Shown in pieces: positions 37,469 to 47,158 of a stretch of DNA of 64,000 nucleotides (position 1 is the first letter of the stretch; every line of letters starts with the position of its first letter). The notes beneath the pieces are model-generated. The model saw nothing but the letters and a program-made list of their open reading frames with translations. It ran no database searches and was not told where the DNA came from. The position numbers and the translations under genes were made by a program. Source of the stretch: Candidatus Fimenecus excrementigallinarum (GTDB lineage: Bacteria; Bacillota; Clostridia; Oscillospirales; Acutalibacteraceae); the NCBI GenBank assembly GCA_018714805.1, contig DVMW01000026.1, forward strand, positions 17,952 through 81,951, given 5' to 3'.

Positions 37469-38965
37469 TCATGCGAACACAAAGGTCGTCACGGACTGCG
37501 CCGGGACCTCGCCCGTATACGCGCCGTCCGCCGCCGTTAAGAGCGCGCCGGCCTTTTCCAGGTCGCGCGCCGCGTCCGTCACGTACGCCTCCACGCCGGA
37601 AAACGACGCCTTGCTTCCGAAATCCAGCGTGCAGGGCTGCGCTTTGTCGGTCGCGTTGACCACGACGACCGTCGCCGTTTCCCCATCCCGGAAGGCGACG
37701 GCGGACAGCGGGCTGTCTTTTGCGAGCTTGGTTTCCACCCGCACCGCGCCCGGCTTTACAAAGCGGGAAAAATTCCCCAGCGCCCAAAGCCGCTTGGTCG
37801 TCTCGTAGGTGTGCGCGTCCCGGTCGACGTAAATGAGCCCGTCGCGGTAATCGTAAGCCGAAACGGCAATCCAGTAGCTCCAGCTCGCCGCGTCCAAAAT
37901 GGTCAGGTCCTCAATCACGGTATTGGCGAGCACCAGGGCGGAATCCATGGTGACGTCCCTGCCGTTGACCATTTCCGTCCATTCGGTGCAGCGCACGGTC
38001 ATGTCCGGGTGATGCCAGCGCAGGTACCGCGCGGTCTTTTCCTTGTCCTCCGCCGTCCCCCAGTAGGAATGGGTGTCGAGCGTCCGGAACACCGGCGACA
38101 GCGTATCGTCGTCGGCAATGGCCTCCACGTACCGCTTGAGCGTGTCGCCGTACGGCTGGCCGGATTCGAACATGGCGAGCTCCACGCTGTCCGTCAGATT
38201 GCGCGCCTGCAGCTCAGCCAAAAAGACCTTATAGAGCGCGACGACCTCTTCGGGCTCGTAATGGCAGCCCTCCTGCCCGCCCTGCCAGGTCCACTGCGGC
38301 TCGTTAATCGGCGAAACGGACGTCACGGGAACGCCCGCCGCGCGGAAATGCTCGACCGCGTCCAACGCGTAATCGGCAAAATTCTGGTACTGCGACGCGT
38401 CCAGGTTCGGCAGCGAATAGAAATGGTCCGTACCGTTTTCATCGGTATAATCGAGGCGCGCCGGGTCGGGGTCGCAATGGGTCTTGCCGTTTATCGTCAT
38501 CGTGTCCGGCGCGGAATTGGAAAAGAATACGACCTCCCCGACGCCGAGCGACGCGGCCTTTTCCATGCACCAGACCGCGGCGGCGTCCAGCGTGTAATCC
38601 ACCGTGCCGTCCGCCGTCAAAAAGCTCTGCGTTTTGCGCCAGGGGTCCGAGTAATAGGAGGTGTCCGCCTCCCCCTTGCTGCCCGCGCCGAGGTTGTAGC
38701 GGTAAATGTCCAGGTCAATGCCCGCGTCGCCGTACAAAAGCGTTAAAATCTCGTCGCGCACGGTCTCGCCGCTCTGCCCGGGCTCCGTCCAGGCGCCGAC
38801 GTCCTGCGCCCACCACGCGGCGCTCGCGCCGAAGCCCTCCATGGTCTGACAATCTTTTTGCAGCTTTACGGAAATCGTGTCCGTGCCGGCCGGGCCGCAG
38901 GATGCAAGCATGGAAACCAGCCCTCCTATTACGCAAAATCCCGCAATCCATCTTTGAAATCGCAT
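37469..38965 (-). CDS. Glycoside hydrolase family 30-like lipoprotein
   Basis: Lipobox-like SMLASCG; TMEGFGASAAWW; SPINEPQWTW acid/base; RCTEWTEM; VVVVNATDKAQ C-terminal beta domain. Confidence 0.8.
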   Translation of the reverse strand: MRFQRWIAGFCVIGGLVSMLASCGPAGTDTISVKLQKDCQTMEGFGASAAWWAQDVGAWTEPGQSGETVRDEILTLLYGDAGIDLDIYRYNLGAGSKGEADTSYYSDPWRKTQSFLTADGTVDYTLDAAAVWCMEKAASLGVGEVVFFSNSAPDTMTINGKTHCDPDPARLDYTDENGTDHFYSLPNLDASQYQNFADYALDAVEHFRAAGVPVTSVSPINEPQWTWQGGQEGCHYEPEEVVALYKVFLAELQARNLTDSVELAMFESGQPYGDTLKRYVEAIADDDTLSPVFRTLDTHSYWGTAEDKEKTARYLRWHHPDMTVRCTEWTEMVNGRDVTMDSALVLANTVIEDLTILDAASWSYWIAVSAYDYRDGLIYVDRDAHTYETTKRLWALGNFSRFVKPGAVRVETKLAKDSPLSAVAFRDGETATVVVVNATDKAQPCTLDFGSKASFSGVEAYVTDAARDLEKAGALLTAADGAYTGEVPAQSVTTFVFA

Positions 38966-39018
38966 ACGGTCCTCCCCGTCAAAAAAAGGGCGAAAGACAC
39001 GCTTCCGCCCGAGTATCT

Positions 39019-39648
39019 TTATTTTGTGCCGAAAATACGGTCGCCCGCGTCGCCGAGACCCGGGATGATGTAGCAATGGTCGTCGAGCCGTTCGTCGAGC
39101 GCGGCGCAGTAGACATCCACGTCCGGGTGCGCGGACGTGAGCGCCTCGAGCCCCTCGGGCGCGGCGATGATGCCCATGAATTTAATGGACTTCGGATGAT
39201 AGGTCTTAATCTGGTTGATGGCGTCCACCGCGGACCCGCCGGTCGCAAGCATCGGGTCGAGCACGATGACCTCGCGCTGCGAGATGTCCGACGGCAGCTT
39301 GCAGTAATAGGGAACGGGCTTCGCCGTTTCGGGGTCGCGGTACATACCGATGTGGCCGACCTTTGCGGAGGGCACCAGCTCCAGCACGCCGCCGAGCATC
39401 CCCATGCCGGCGCGCAGAATCGGCACGAACGCGAGCGTCTTGCCCGAGATGACCTTGGTCTTCGCCATGGACATGGGCGTTTCGATTTCAACCTCCTGCA
39501 GCGGCAGGTCGCGCGTCGCCTCGTAGCACATGAGCATGGAAATTTCCTGCACCAGCGCGCGGAATTCCTTGGACCCCGTGTTTTTGTCGCGCAAAAGCGT
39601 GAGCTTGTGTTGAATCAACGGATGATTGGTGATGGTGACCTTTCCCAT
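39019..39648 (-). CDS. upp: Uracil phosphoribosyltransferase
   Basis: [43 protein letters not shown]. Confidence 0.97.
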   Translation of the reverse strand: MGKVTITNHPLIQHKLTLLRDKNTGSKEFRALVQEISMLMCYEATRDLPLQEVEIETPMSMAKTKVISGKTLAFVPILRAGMGMLGGVLELVPSAKVGHIGMYRDPETAKPVPYYCKLPSDISQREVIVLDPMLATGGSAVDAINQIKTYHPKSIKFMGIIAAPEGLEALTSAHPDVDVYCAALDERLDDHCYIIPGLGDAGDRIFGTK

Positions 39649-39739
39649 AAAGCGCCTCCGTATGTTGAATTGTACCAAACAGCATTATAGCCCCTGCAAG
39701 GAAAAATTACAAGGTTTTTCGCCGCAAATCGGGCAAAAA

Positions 39740-40198
39740 TTACGCGTTTAAATCCTCGCCGTTTTCTATGGCGGCAATCTGGTCGATACGGCGCTGGTGA
39801 CGGCCGCCCTCAAAATCCGTATGCAAAAACACGTCGACGAGCTCCGTCGCAAGGCCGGGGCCTATGACCCGCCCGCCGAGGCACAGCACGTTCGCGTCGT
39901 TGTGCAGGCGCGTATATTTTGCGCCGAAATAATCCGAGCAGCACGCGGCGCGCACGCCGCGGACCTTGTTGGCCGCCATGGAAATACCAATCCCCGTGCC
40001 GCAGCAGAGGATGGCGCGGCTGTCCCGGTCGGCATCCGCAAGCATCGCGCGGCAGGTCCTTTGCGCAATGGGCGCGTAGTCGACGGACGCGGTCGAATCC
40101 GTCCCGCAGTCCACAAAGGGAATCTCCTGTTCGGCAAGATAGGCCTTGATTTCTTCCTTTAACGCATAGCCGCCGTGGTCGGCGCCGAGATAAATCAT
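39740..40198 (-). CDS. rpiB: Ribose 5-phosphate isomerase B
   Basis: MIYLGADHGGYALKEEIK; CCGTGIGISMAANKVRGVRAA. Confidence 0.96.
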   Translation of the reverse strand: MIYLGADHGGYALKEEIKAYLAEQEIPFVDCGTDSTASVDYAPIAQRTCRAMLADADRDSRAILCCGTGIGISMAANKVRGVRAACCSDYFGAKYTRLHNDANVLCLGGRVIGPGLATELVDVFLHTDFEGGRHQRRIDQIAAIENGEDLNA

Positions 40199-40908
40199 AC
40201 CGTTTGCTCCTTTTGTTTGGTTTTTTTCTGCAGCTCCCGCTCTGCCTGCGGCAGGCGGAGGTAAACGGGCATAAGCTTGCCTGCCGGCACGGGCGTTTCG
40301 CCGCGCGCAAGCTTTTCTTCGGCAAGCAGCGCCGCAAAGGCGGCGCGCGGGTACCGCTCTGCAGGCGCGGCGCACAAAAGCCGGCTCCCAAAAGCGGGAG
40401 AAAGCGCCTCGAACACGAGCGCCGCGCCGTCGCCGGTCAGGCGGATGGGGCCTTCGACCGACTGCAGCTGTTCGCCGAGCGTGTCAATGGTCAGCGCTTC
40501 GTCCGGCGTCAGCCGCTCCCCCGCCCGGAAGCGGGCGGTATAGACCTGGCGGCAGCGCGCGTCCATAACGGCGCAGACGGTTTCCGCCGTCCGGTCCGCA
40601 AACGGATACGCCGCCGTTTCCAGCGCGGAAACCGGGAAGCAGGGCTTGTCCGCCGCGTCGGCAAGGCCCTTGAGCGCCGCCACGCCGATGCGCACGCCCG
40701 TAAACGAGCCGGGCCCCGCGCAGACGGCAAACACGTCCGCGTCGGCAAGGGAAAAGCCGCCGGTTTTAAGAAGCGCCTCGACCATCGGCAGCAGCGTGCG
40801 GCTGTGCTTCTGGCCCGAGGCGAGGTAAAATTCCCCGGCCACGCGCCGCCCGTCCGCAAACGCCGCGCTCGCCTGCGCGCCGGAGCACTCCAAAGCAAAA
40901 ATTTTCAA
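40195..40908 (-). CDS. tsaB: tRNA t6A biosynthesis protein TsaB
   Basis: KIFALECSGAQASAAF; VCAGPGSFTGVRIGVAALKGLA; TTG start overlapping the tsaE stop. Confidence 0.95.
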   Translation of the reverse strand: MKIFALECSGAQASAAFADGRRVAGEFYLASGQKHSRTLLPMVEALLKTGGFSLADADVFAVCAGPGSFTGVRIGVAALKGLADAADKPCFPVSALETAAYPFADRTAETVCAVMDARCRQVYTARFRAGERLTPDEALTIDTLGEQLQSVEGPIRLTGDGAALVFEALSPAFGSRLLCAAPAERYPRAAFAALLAEEKLARGETPVPAGKLMPVYLRLPQAERELQKKTKQKEQTV

Positions 40909-41336
40909 AGCTCTATCCCCTCCACCGTCACAACCCGCTCGTCCTCCGCGTTCCCCTGCCGCAGCGTCACGCACACGGCGTCCGCCGGCAGCGCGTTTTC
41001 GATGTTTTCGCTCCACTCGACGCACAGCACGCTGCCCGCGTCCAGATATTCAAAAAAGCCGGTGGACAGCAAGTCCTCCCAGGTCTGTACGCGGTACATA
41101 TCGAAATGGCAAAGCGCGTCGTCGCCGTATACGTTGACAATGGCAAAGGTCGGGCTGCAAACGGCGTCGCAAAGGCCCATTCCCGCCGCGACGCCCGTGA
41201 CGAACACGGTCTTGCCCATGCCCATGCCCCCGAACAGCGCCACGACCCGGCCGCCCGTGCGCCCGCGCAGCGCCGCGCCGAGCCTTTCCCCGAGCGCGCG
41301 CGTCCCGGACGCGCCTTTCGTTACAAACGTCTGCAT
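40905..41336 (-). CDS. tsaE: tRNA t6A biosynthesis ATPase TsaE
   Basis: VVALFGGMGMGKTVFVTGVAAGMG; SPTFAIVNVY; HFDMYR. Confidence 0.95.
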   Translation of the reverse strand: MQTFVTKGASGTRALGERLGAALRGRTGGRVVALFGGMGMGKTVFVTGVAAGMGLCDAVCSPTFAIVNVYGDDALCHFDMYRVQTWEDLLSTGFFEYLDAGSVLCVEWSENIENALPADAVCVTLRQGNAEDERVVTVEGIEL

Positions 41337-41392
41337 GGTATCACCACGAACCAGTATACCATGCAAAATCGCACGCGTAAATACTTTTTTCC

Positions 41393-41421
41393 TTGAAAAA
41401 GGACGGGCGGCATACTATAAT
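41393..41421 (+). promoter_or_regulatory. Sigma-A promoter of the SEDS/FHA/SEDS/PBP cluster
   Basis: TTGAAA, 17-nt spacer, TATAAT upstream of ATG 41458. Confidence 0.75.
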
Positions 41422-41457
41422 ACGAATAGGAACGATTCCCCGCAAAAAGGAGCCGCC

Positions 41458-42633
41458 ATGAAAAAGCGTCTGGACGCCGTGCGTCTGTTTTTCCGCGAAA
41501 CCGATAAGCTTTTGTTCTTCTCGTGCATCGCCGCGTCGCTGTTCGGGCTTGTGATGGTGTTCAGCGCCACGCGCAGCGACCGCGCCGAGGGTGAGCTTTT
41601 CTCGCGTGATTTTCTAATCATGGCCATCGCCGTCGTTTTGGGCGTTGCGATGTGCCTGGCCATTTCCTATTTCAACTACGAGGTTTTTACCCGGTACTGG
41701 CTGATTATCGGCGGCGTGTGCATTCTGGCGCTTTTGCTGCTGTTCCCGTTCGGCTCGGGGCCGGAATCGCGCCCGGACGCGCGCACCTGGCTGCGGTTCG
41801 GGGATTTGTTCAGCATCCAGCCCTCGGAATTTGTAAAGATAGGCTTTATCGTCACCTTCAGCGTCCATCTGGAGCGCCTGCGGGACAAGCTCAACCGGTT
41901 CTGGAGCGTCGCGCAGCTGGGTCTGCACGCGCTGGTGCCCACCGCGCTGGTGCTTTTGACCGGCGACATGGGCTCGGCGCTGATTTTCCTGGTGATGGCG
42001 GTCATCATGCTGTTCATCGGCGGCGTGCACTGGGGGTATTTTTTAGGCGGATTCGCGCTTTTGTGCGCGGCGGCGCCGCTGGTGTGGACGTTCGTCTTTT
42101 CCTCCATCCAGAAAAACCGCTTTCTGGCGCTGCTCTATCCGGAGCTGTACCCGAGCATCATCTACCAGCAGCAAAACGGCATCAACGCCATCGGCTCGGG
42201 CGGCGTCACCGGGCAGGGCCTTTTTCAGGGCGCCTACACGCAGGCCGGGCTTGTGCCGGAAAACCAGAACGACTTTATTTTCACCGCGATAGGAGAGGAG
42301 CTGGGCTTCGCCGGGTGCCTGGCGGCGCTGGCGCTTTTGTGCCTGATTTCCGTGCGGCTCATCCTCATCGGCCGCAAATCGCGCGAGCGTTCGACCAACC
42401 TCATCTGCGCGGGGGTCGCGTCGATGATTATCTCCCAGACCGTTGTCAACGTCGGGATGTGCCTGATGCTGATGCCCGTTATCGGCATCACCCTCCCCTT
42501 TTTCTCGGCGGGCGGGTCCTCGAACCTCGGCGTATACCTCGGCATCGGCCTTGCCTTGAGCATTTACCGGCACAACTGCGACCAGGGCGCGGTCAATGTG
42601 CGCGTGTATGATTCGTTAAAAGATGCAACCTGA
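41458..42633 (+). CDS. SEDS family peptidoglycan glycosyltransferase (RodA/FtsW-like)
   Basis: FSIQPSEFVKIGFIV; VPENQNDFIFTAIGEELGFAG; GITLPFFSAGGSSNL. Confidence 0.95.
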   Translation: MKKRLDAVRLFFRETDKLLFFSCIAASLFGLVMVFSATRSDRAEGELFSRDFLIMAIAVVLGVAMCLAISYFNYEVFTRYWLIIGGVCILALLLLFPFGSGPESRPDARTWLRFGDLFSIQPSEFVKIGFIVTFSVHLERLRDKLNRFWSVAQLGLHALVPTALVLLTGDMGSALIFLVMAVIMLFIGGVHWGYFLGGFALLCAAAPLVWTFVFSSIQKNRFLALLYPELYPSIIYQQQNGINAIGSGGVTGQGLFQGAYTQAGLVPENQNDFIFTAIGEELGFAGCLAALALLCLISVRLILIGRKSRERSTNLICAGVASMIISQTVVNVGMCLMLMPVIGITLPFFSAGGSSNLGVYLGIGLALSIYRHNCDQGAVNVRVYDSLKDAT

Positions 42634-42660
42634 CCCGGCAACGAAAGGAGCGGTGTTCCC

Positions 42661-43392
42661 TTGGACTTTTTCGTTTCCCAATTTGAGTACCTGTCCCGCT
42701 ATGTGCTGACCGGCATCGCCTTTCTGCTGCTTCTGCGGTGCGTGTTTTCGCTGTTTCGCCTGCGGCCGCGCCGCGAGGTCATGGCCACGCTCGTCAACTT
42801 AGCGGACGACAGCGAGATTGAGATTGCCAACTGGGAGACCTCCATAGGCCGCAGCCGCTCGTGCGACATCGCGCTGCGCCAATACGGTACGGTCTCGCGC
42901 TTCCACGCGGTGCTGGCGCTGCGCAAGGAGGGCTGGTTCATTTTCGATACCGAATCGAAAACCGGCGTCTACGTCAACGGCGAGCAGATTCGCCGCGCCC
43001 GGCAGATTACGGACGGCGACACCGTTGCGTTCGGCAACGTCGTCATGCGCTTCCAAAGCAACGGCTACGGCGAGCAGCAGACGGACGAGCGCGGCGACGT
43101 GCAGGACTTCACCAACGCCGCGCGGCTTGTCAATATGGCGGACAACAGCGCATTTTACCTCAAGGGCAGCTGCCTTATCGGCCGTGACCGGCACTGCAAC
43201 ATCTGCCTGCCCATGCGCGACGTCTCCGGCGAGCACGCCGAGGTATACCTCTCGCGCGACGGCTGGATGGTCGCCGACCTGCAGTCCGAAAACGGGACCT
43301 ACTTAAACGGCGAGCTGGTCTTCGGCGCGTACCCGCTGTACGACGGCGATATCGTTTCCGTCGGCGCATACAGCTTTATGTTCCGGGAATAA
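42661..43392 (+). CDS. Tandem FHA-domain membrane protein
   Basis: N-terminal TM; FHA1 GRSRSCDIAL...SRFHAVL...TGVYVNG; FHA2 GRDRHCNICLP...SGEHAEVY...NGTYLNG; TTG start. Confidence 0.9.
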   Translation: MDFFVSQFEYLSRYVLTGIAFLLLLRCVFSLFRLRPRREVMATLVNLADDSEIEIANWETSIGRSRSCDIALRQYGTVSRFHAVLALRKEGWFIFDTESKTGVYVNGEQIRRARQITDGDTVAFGNVVMRFQSNGYGEQQTDERGDVQDFTNAARLVNMADNSAFYLKGSCLIGRDRHCNICLPMRDVSGEHAEVYLSRDGWMVADLQSENGTYLNGELVFGAYPLYDGDIVSVGAYSFMFRE

Positions 43393-43404
43393 GGAGGGCG
43401 GCGT

Positions 43405-44688
43405 ATGGCAGCAAAAACCAAGAAAAAAAAGCAGGCGCGCGCGCGCCGTTACCGCAAGCCCGTCAGCTGGCCGCTGTGGCTGCTGTTTATGACGCTGTTC
43501 CAGCTTTCGTGTATGCTGCAGATTTACATCAACGGCACGCAGGAAAGCATGGTTACGCTGTTTACGGTCTACGGCGTGTATATCGCCGCGGAATGGATTT
43601 ACTTTTTTGTGTTCGGCGTCGTGCTGCGCCGCAAAAGCTTTGAAATTGAGCTGATAGCGTTCTTTTTAACGGGGCTCGGGCTGACGCTGACGACGAGCGT
43701 GTACCCCGACCGTGCGTTTACGCAGCTTGCGGCGGTGCTGATGGGAATCGTCGTTTTCATCGTCATGCTGTGGATTTTGGGCGACACGAAGCGCGTTATC
43801 CGCCTGCGTATGCCGGTGGCCGTCCTGGCCATCGCGGCGCTGGGCGTCACGCTGCTTATCGGCGATGAAATCAACGGCGCGAAAAACTGGATAATCCTCG
43901 GCGACGGCGTTCTTTCCATCCAGCCCTCCGAAATCGTCAAGGTCGCCTTCGTCTTTGTCGGCGCGGCGACGCTCGAGCACCTGCAGTCCACGCGCAGCCT
44001 GACGAAATACATCCTGTTTGCCGGCGCCTGCATCGGGATGCTGTTTTTGATGAAGGATTTCGGTACGGCGCTTATCTTCTTTTTCACCTTTATCGTCATC
44101 GCCTTCCTGCGCTCGGGCGACATCAAAACCATTTTCCTGGTCTGCACGGCGGCGCTTTTGGGCGGACTCGGCATTCTCACCTTCCGCCCGTATGTGGCGA
44201 ACCGTTTTCAGACCTACCGCCACGTCTGGGAGTATGCGCAGACCGGCGGCTATCAGCAGGTGCGCCTGCTGATTTACTCGGTCAGCGGCGGGCTGTTCGG
44301 CCTTGGCATCGGCAACGGCCGGCTGCGCTCCGTTTATGCGGCGACGGAGGACCTCGCCTTCGGCATGGTCTGCGAGGAATTCGGCATCATCATCGCCTTT
44401 GCGGTGCTTTTGACCTTTGTGGCGCTGGTCGTCTACTCCATCCGCTATGCGGCGGCGGCGCGTTCGGCGTTTTACTCCATTGCGGCGCTGGCGGCCTCGT
44501 CGCTGCTGCTCTTTCAGGCGGCGCTGCACGTGTTCGGCGTAACGGACCTGCTGCCGTGGACGGGCGTCACCCTGCCCTTTATCAGCCGCGGCGGCAGCAG
44601 TATGCTGTGCTGCTGGGGGCTTGCGGCCTTCATCAAGGCGATTGACGTGCGCACCTACCGCCGCTACGACAAAATTGCGCGGAACTGA
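43405..44688 (+). CDS. Second SEDS family protein (FtsW-like)
   Basis: LSIQPSEIVKVAFVFVGA; EDLAFGMVCEEFGII; GVTLPFISRGGSSML; basic N-terminus. Confidence 0.93.
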   Translation: MAAKTKKKKQARARRYRKPVSWPLWLLFMTLFQLSCMLQIYINGTQESMVTLFTVYGVYIAAEWIYFFVFGVVLRRKSFEIELIAFFLTGLGLTLTTSVYPDRAFTQLAAVLMGIVVFIVMLWILGDTKRVIRLRMPVAVLAIAALGVTLLIGDEINGAKNWIILGDGVLSIQPSEIVKVAFVFVGAATLEHLQSTRSLTKYILFAGACIGMLFLMKDFGTALIFFFTFIVIAFLRSGDIKTIFLVCTAALLGGLGILTFRPYVANRFQTYRHVWEYAQTGGYQQVRLLIYSVSGGLFGLGIGNGRLRSVYAATEDLAFGMVCEEFGIIIAFAVLLTFVALVVYSIRYAAAARSAFYSIAALAASSLLLFQAALHVFGVTDLLPWTGVTLPFISRGGSSMLCCWGLAAFIKAIDVRTYRRYDKIARN

Positions 44689-44709
44689 CCCGGGAAAGGA
44701 GACGGCCGT

Positions 44710-46110
44710 ATGAAAACACTATCCCGCAGAGCCTGGGTCCTGTATGTGCTCGCCGCCCTGTTTCTGGCGGGCCTGGGCGTCCTGTTTTACACCTTCTGGT
44801 CCAACGCGGACGACTGGGCGATGCGCCACGCGAACCGGCACCTGTACGCCGGCGACACGCTGACCGCCGCCGGCTCCATCACCGACGAGACCGGCGCCGT
44901 GCTGGCCGAAACCGTAGACGGCGAGCGGCAGTACAACGACGACCGCGACATCCGCACGGCGACGCTGCACGTGGTCGGCGATTCCGAAGGCTATATCGCG
45001 ACCGGCGTGCAGACCGCCTACCAGGAGGAGCTGACCGGCTACAATTTTGTCGACGGCGTCTACGACGTCAAGCGCTACGGCAAGGGCAACGATTTGCAGC
45101 TTTCGGTCAACGCCGGGCTTTGCGTAGAGGCCTACGACGCGCTCGGCAAAAACAAGGGCACCGTCGGCGTTTTCAACTACAAAACCGGCAAGCTTGTCTG
45201 CGTCGCCTCAAAGCCGGCCTTTGACATCGCGAACAAGCCCGCCGAAAACATCAACAACGACAAGACCGGCGCGTATGAGGGCGTATATCTCAACCGCTTC
45301 TTCTCCGGTCTCTACACGCCCGGCTCCACCTTCAAAATCATCACGGCGGCGTCCGCGCTCGACAATATTGCGGACATCGAGGACCAGTCCTTCCGCTGCC
45401 GCGGCAGCTACGGAATTGACGGCGGCTCGGTCAAGTGCCTGAGCACGCACGGCACCATCGGCTTTGAGCGCGCGCTCAACGTTTCCTGCAACAGCGCGTT
45501 TGCGCAAATCGCCCTGCAGGTCGGCGCAGAAAAGCTGACGGCGACAACCACGGCGCTCGGCTTTAACCAGCGCTTTATGCTCGGCAATATCCGTCTCGCG
45601 CAAAGCCGCTTCGACGTAAGCGGCGCTTCACAGCTCGACCTCGGCTGGGCGGGCGTCGGGCAGTATACCACGCTCGTCAACCCCTGCCATATGCTGATGA
45701 TTGTCGGCGCCATCGCCAACGGCGGGCAGGCGGTCATGCCGTATCTTGTCGAACGCATCACCACGCAGGACGGCGCCGTCGTGCAGGAGGCAGAAACAGA
45801 AACCGGCGCGCAGATGTTCTCCGAAGCGACCGCCGCGCGGCTGCAGGAGCTGCTGCGCTCCAACGTGGAAAATTATTACGGCGACCGGCGCTTTCGGGGT
45901 CTTGAAATGTGCGGGAAAACCGGCACGGCGGAGGTCAGCTCCGAGGAGGGCGGCGACGACCCGCACGCCTGGTTCGTCGGGTACTCCCAGCGCGAGGACC
46001 TCCCCTACGCCATTGTCGTGGTCGTGGAAAACGGCGGCGGCGGCAGCTCGGTCGCCATTCCCGTCGCCAATCAGGTTATGCAGGCCGTGGACGATTTGTA
46101 CGGGAAATAA
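44710..46110 (+). CDS. Penicillin-binding transpeptidase (PbpA/FtsI-like)
   Basis: PGSTFKIITAASAL, VSCNSAFAQIAL, MCGKTGTAEVSS. Confidence 0.95.
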   Translation: MKTLSRRAWVLYVLAALFLAGLGVLFYTFWSNADDWAMRHANRHLYAGDTLTAAGSITDETGAVLAETVDGERQYNDDRDIRTATLHVVGDSEGYIATGVQTAYQEELTGYNFVDGVYDVKRYGKGNDLQLSVNAGLCVEAYDALGKNKGTVGVFNYKTGKLVCVASKPAFDIANKPAENINNDKTGAYEGVYLNRFFSGLYTPGSTFKIITAASALDNIADIEDQSFRCRGSYGIDGGSVKCLSTHGTIGFERALNVSCNSAFAQIALQVGAEKLTATTTALGFNQRFMLGNIRLAQSRFDVSGASQLDLGWAGVGQYTTLVNPCHMLMIVGAIANGGQAVMPYLVERITTQDGAVVQEAETETGAQMFSEATAARLQELLRSNVENYYGDRRFRGLEMCGKTGTAEVSSEEGGDDPHAWFVGYSQREDLPYAIVVVVENGGGGSSVAIPVANQVMQAVDDLYGK

Positions 46111-46190
46111 GCGGCCAAACGGCGAAAGGCCTGCGTCGCCCTAAATTTTTTGCGAAAAACCGGGATTTCCCTCTTTTCTTTTTCTTCAAA

Positions 46191-46229
46191 ATGTGCTATT
46201 TTATCACTAAAGATGTGCTGTTTCATCAC
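46191..46229 (+). promoter_or_regulatory. Two 17-nt direct repeats, each an imperfect dyad (candidate operators)
   Basis: ATGTGCTATTTTATCAC (46191-46207) and ATGTGCTGTTTCATCAC (46213-46229), 22 bp apart, upstream of the XRE gene. Confidence 0.6.
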
Positions 46230-46249
46230 AACTTTGGAGGTCGTTGCAC

Positions 46250-46507
46250 ATGAGAATTGAAGCGGAATTTACAAAACAGATGGAGGCGCACCGCAAGGCG
46301 CTCGGCCTGACCATTGAGCAGATTGCGGAGCGCGCGGACATTTCCGACCGGCAGTACCGGTATTATCTGAGCGGCTCGGCGCAGCCGATGATTGGCACCG
46401 CCATGCGGCTGTCCGCCGCGCTTGCGGTGGACATGAACGCCATACGCGACTTGCAGCGGCCGGACGCGTTCGGCTGTTACCCGAAGGACCCGGACGAGGA
46501 CGCGTAG
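46250..46507 (+). CDS. XRE-type HTH transcriptional regulator
   Basis: HRKALGLTIEQIAERADISDRQYRYYLSGSAQPMIGTAMRLSAALAVD; TTTGGAGG SD. Confidence 0.8.
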   Translation: MRIEAEFTKQMEAHRKALGLTIEQIAERADISDRQYRYYLSGSAQPMIGTAMRLSAALAVDMNAIRDLQRPDAFGCYPKDPDEDA

Positions 46508-46567
46508 CGCCGCGCGGGCGATTTTCAGAAGACTTTTGCAGCCGGAAAAGCGGCGGGGAGGAACAGA

Positions 46568-46984
46568 ATGCAGATTTTAATAATCGACGGGCACGGCGGA
46601 CAGCTTGGCGCGCAGCTGGTCAAGGCGGTTTCGGCGCAGTTCCCGAAGGCAGGGCTGACGGCGGTCGGCACCAACGCCGTCGCGACGGCCGCGATGCTGA
46701 AAGCCGGCGCGGAAACCGCCGCAACCGGTGAAAACCCCGTGCTGGTCGCCTGCCGGCGTGCAGACGTCATTTTAGGCCCGATTGGAATTGTCATTGCAGA
46801 CGCTTTGCAGGGCGAGGTCACGCCGCGCATGGCGGCAGCGGTCGGGCAGGCGGATGCGGTGCGCATTTTGCTGCCGATGAACCGGTGCGGCAATCTGGTT
46901 GCGGGCGTGCAGGACGTCAGCACAAAGGCGCTGATTGAGGACGCGGTTTTAAAGCTGCGGGACGTCCTCGCCGGGCAGGGTTGA
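46568..46984 (+). CDS. DUF3842 family protein
   Basis: MQILIIDGHGGQLGAQLVKAV; GTNAVATAAMLKAGA; NRCGNLVAGVQD. Confidence 0.8.
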   Translation: MQILIIDGHGGQLGAQLVKAVSAQFPKAGLTAVGTNAVATAAMLKAGAETAATGENPVLVACRRADVILGPIGIVIADALQGEVTPRMAAAVGQADAVRILLPMNRCGNLVAGVQDVSTKALIEDAVLKLRDVLAGQG

Positions 46985-47009
46985 CACCGGGCCTTCCCCG
47001 TGCTACAAT
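46981..47009 (+). promoter_or_regulatory. Consensus sigma-A promoter
   Basis: TTGACA, 17-nt spacer, TACAAT; -35 overlaps the DUF3842 stop codon. Confidence 0.85.
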
Positions 47010-47015
47010 GGCGGT

Positions 47016-47134
47016 GCTGTCCTGCAGGGCAGCGCGGAAGGCTGCAGCCTCCCACCGGCACACAACTCCCCCACCAAACGCATGAAATACGCAGGAAGCG
47101 TCCATGCCGCAGAAGCGGCGTCGGCGCTTTTTTT
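47016..47134 (+). ncRNA. Structured leader with antiterminator/terminator (riboswitch candidate) upstream of ECF S-component
   Basis: Hairpins 47017-47032 and 47036-47052; antiterminator 47080-47107; terminator 47097-47134 with T7 tail. Confidence 0.65.
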
Positions 47135-47158
47135 ATCGGAAAGGAAGCCGAACCGCCT

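Noticed and set aside
40204-41457. N-terminal 418 residues of the listed 809-aa ORF
   Set aside because: Upstream part is antisense to tsaB/tsaE; the real SEDS protein starts at ATG 41458 after a promoter and SD.
46250-46507. Prophage repressor / prophage remnant
   Set aside because: No integrase, structural or lysis genes nearby; the HTH protein stands alone.
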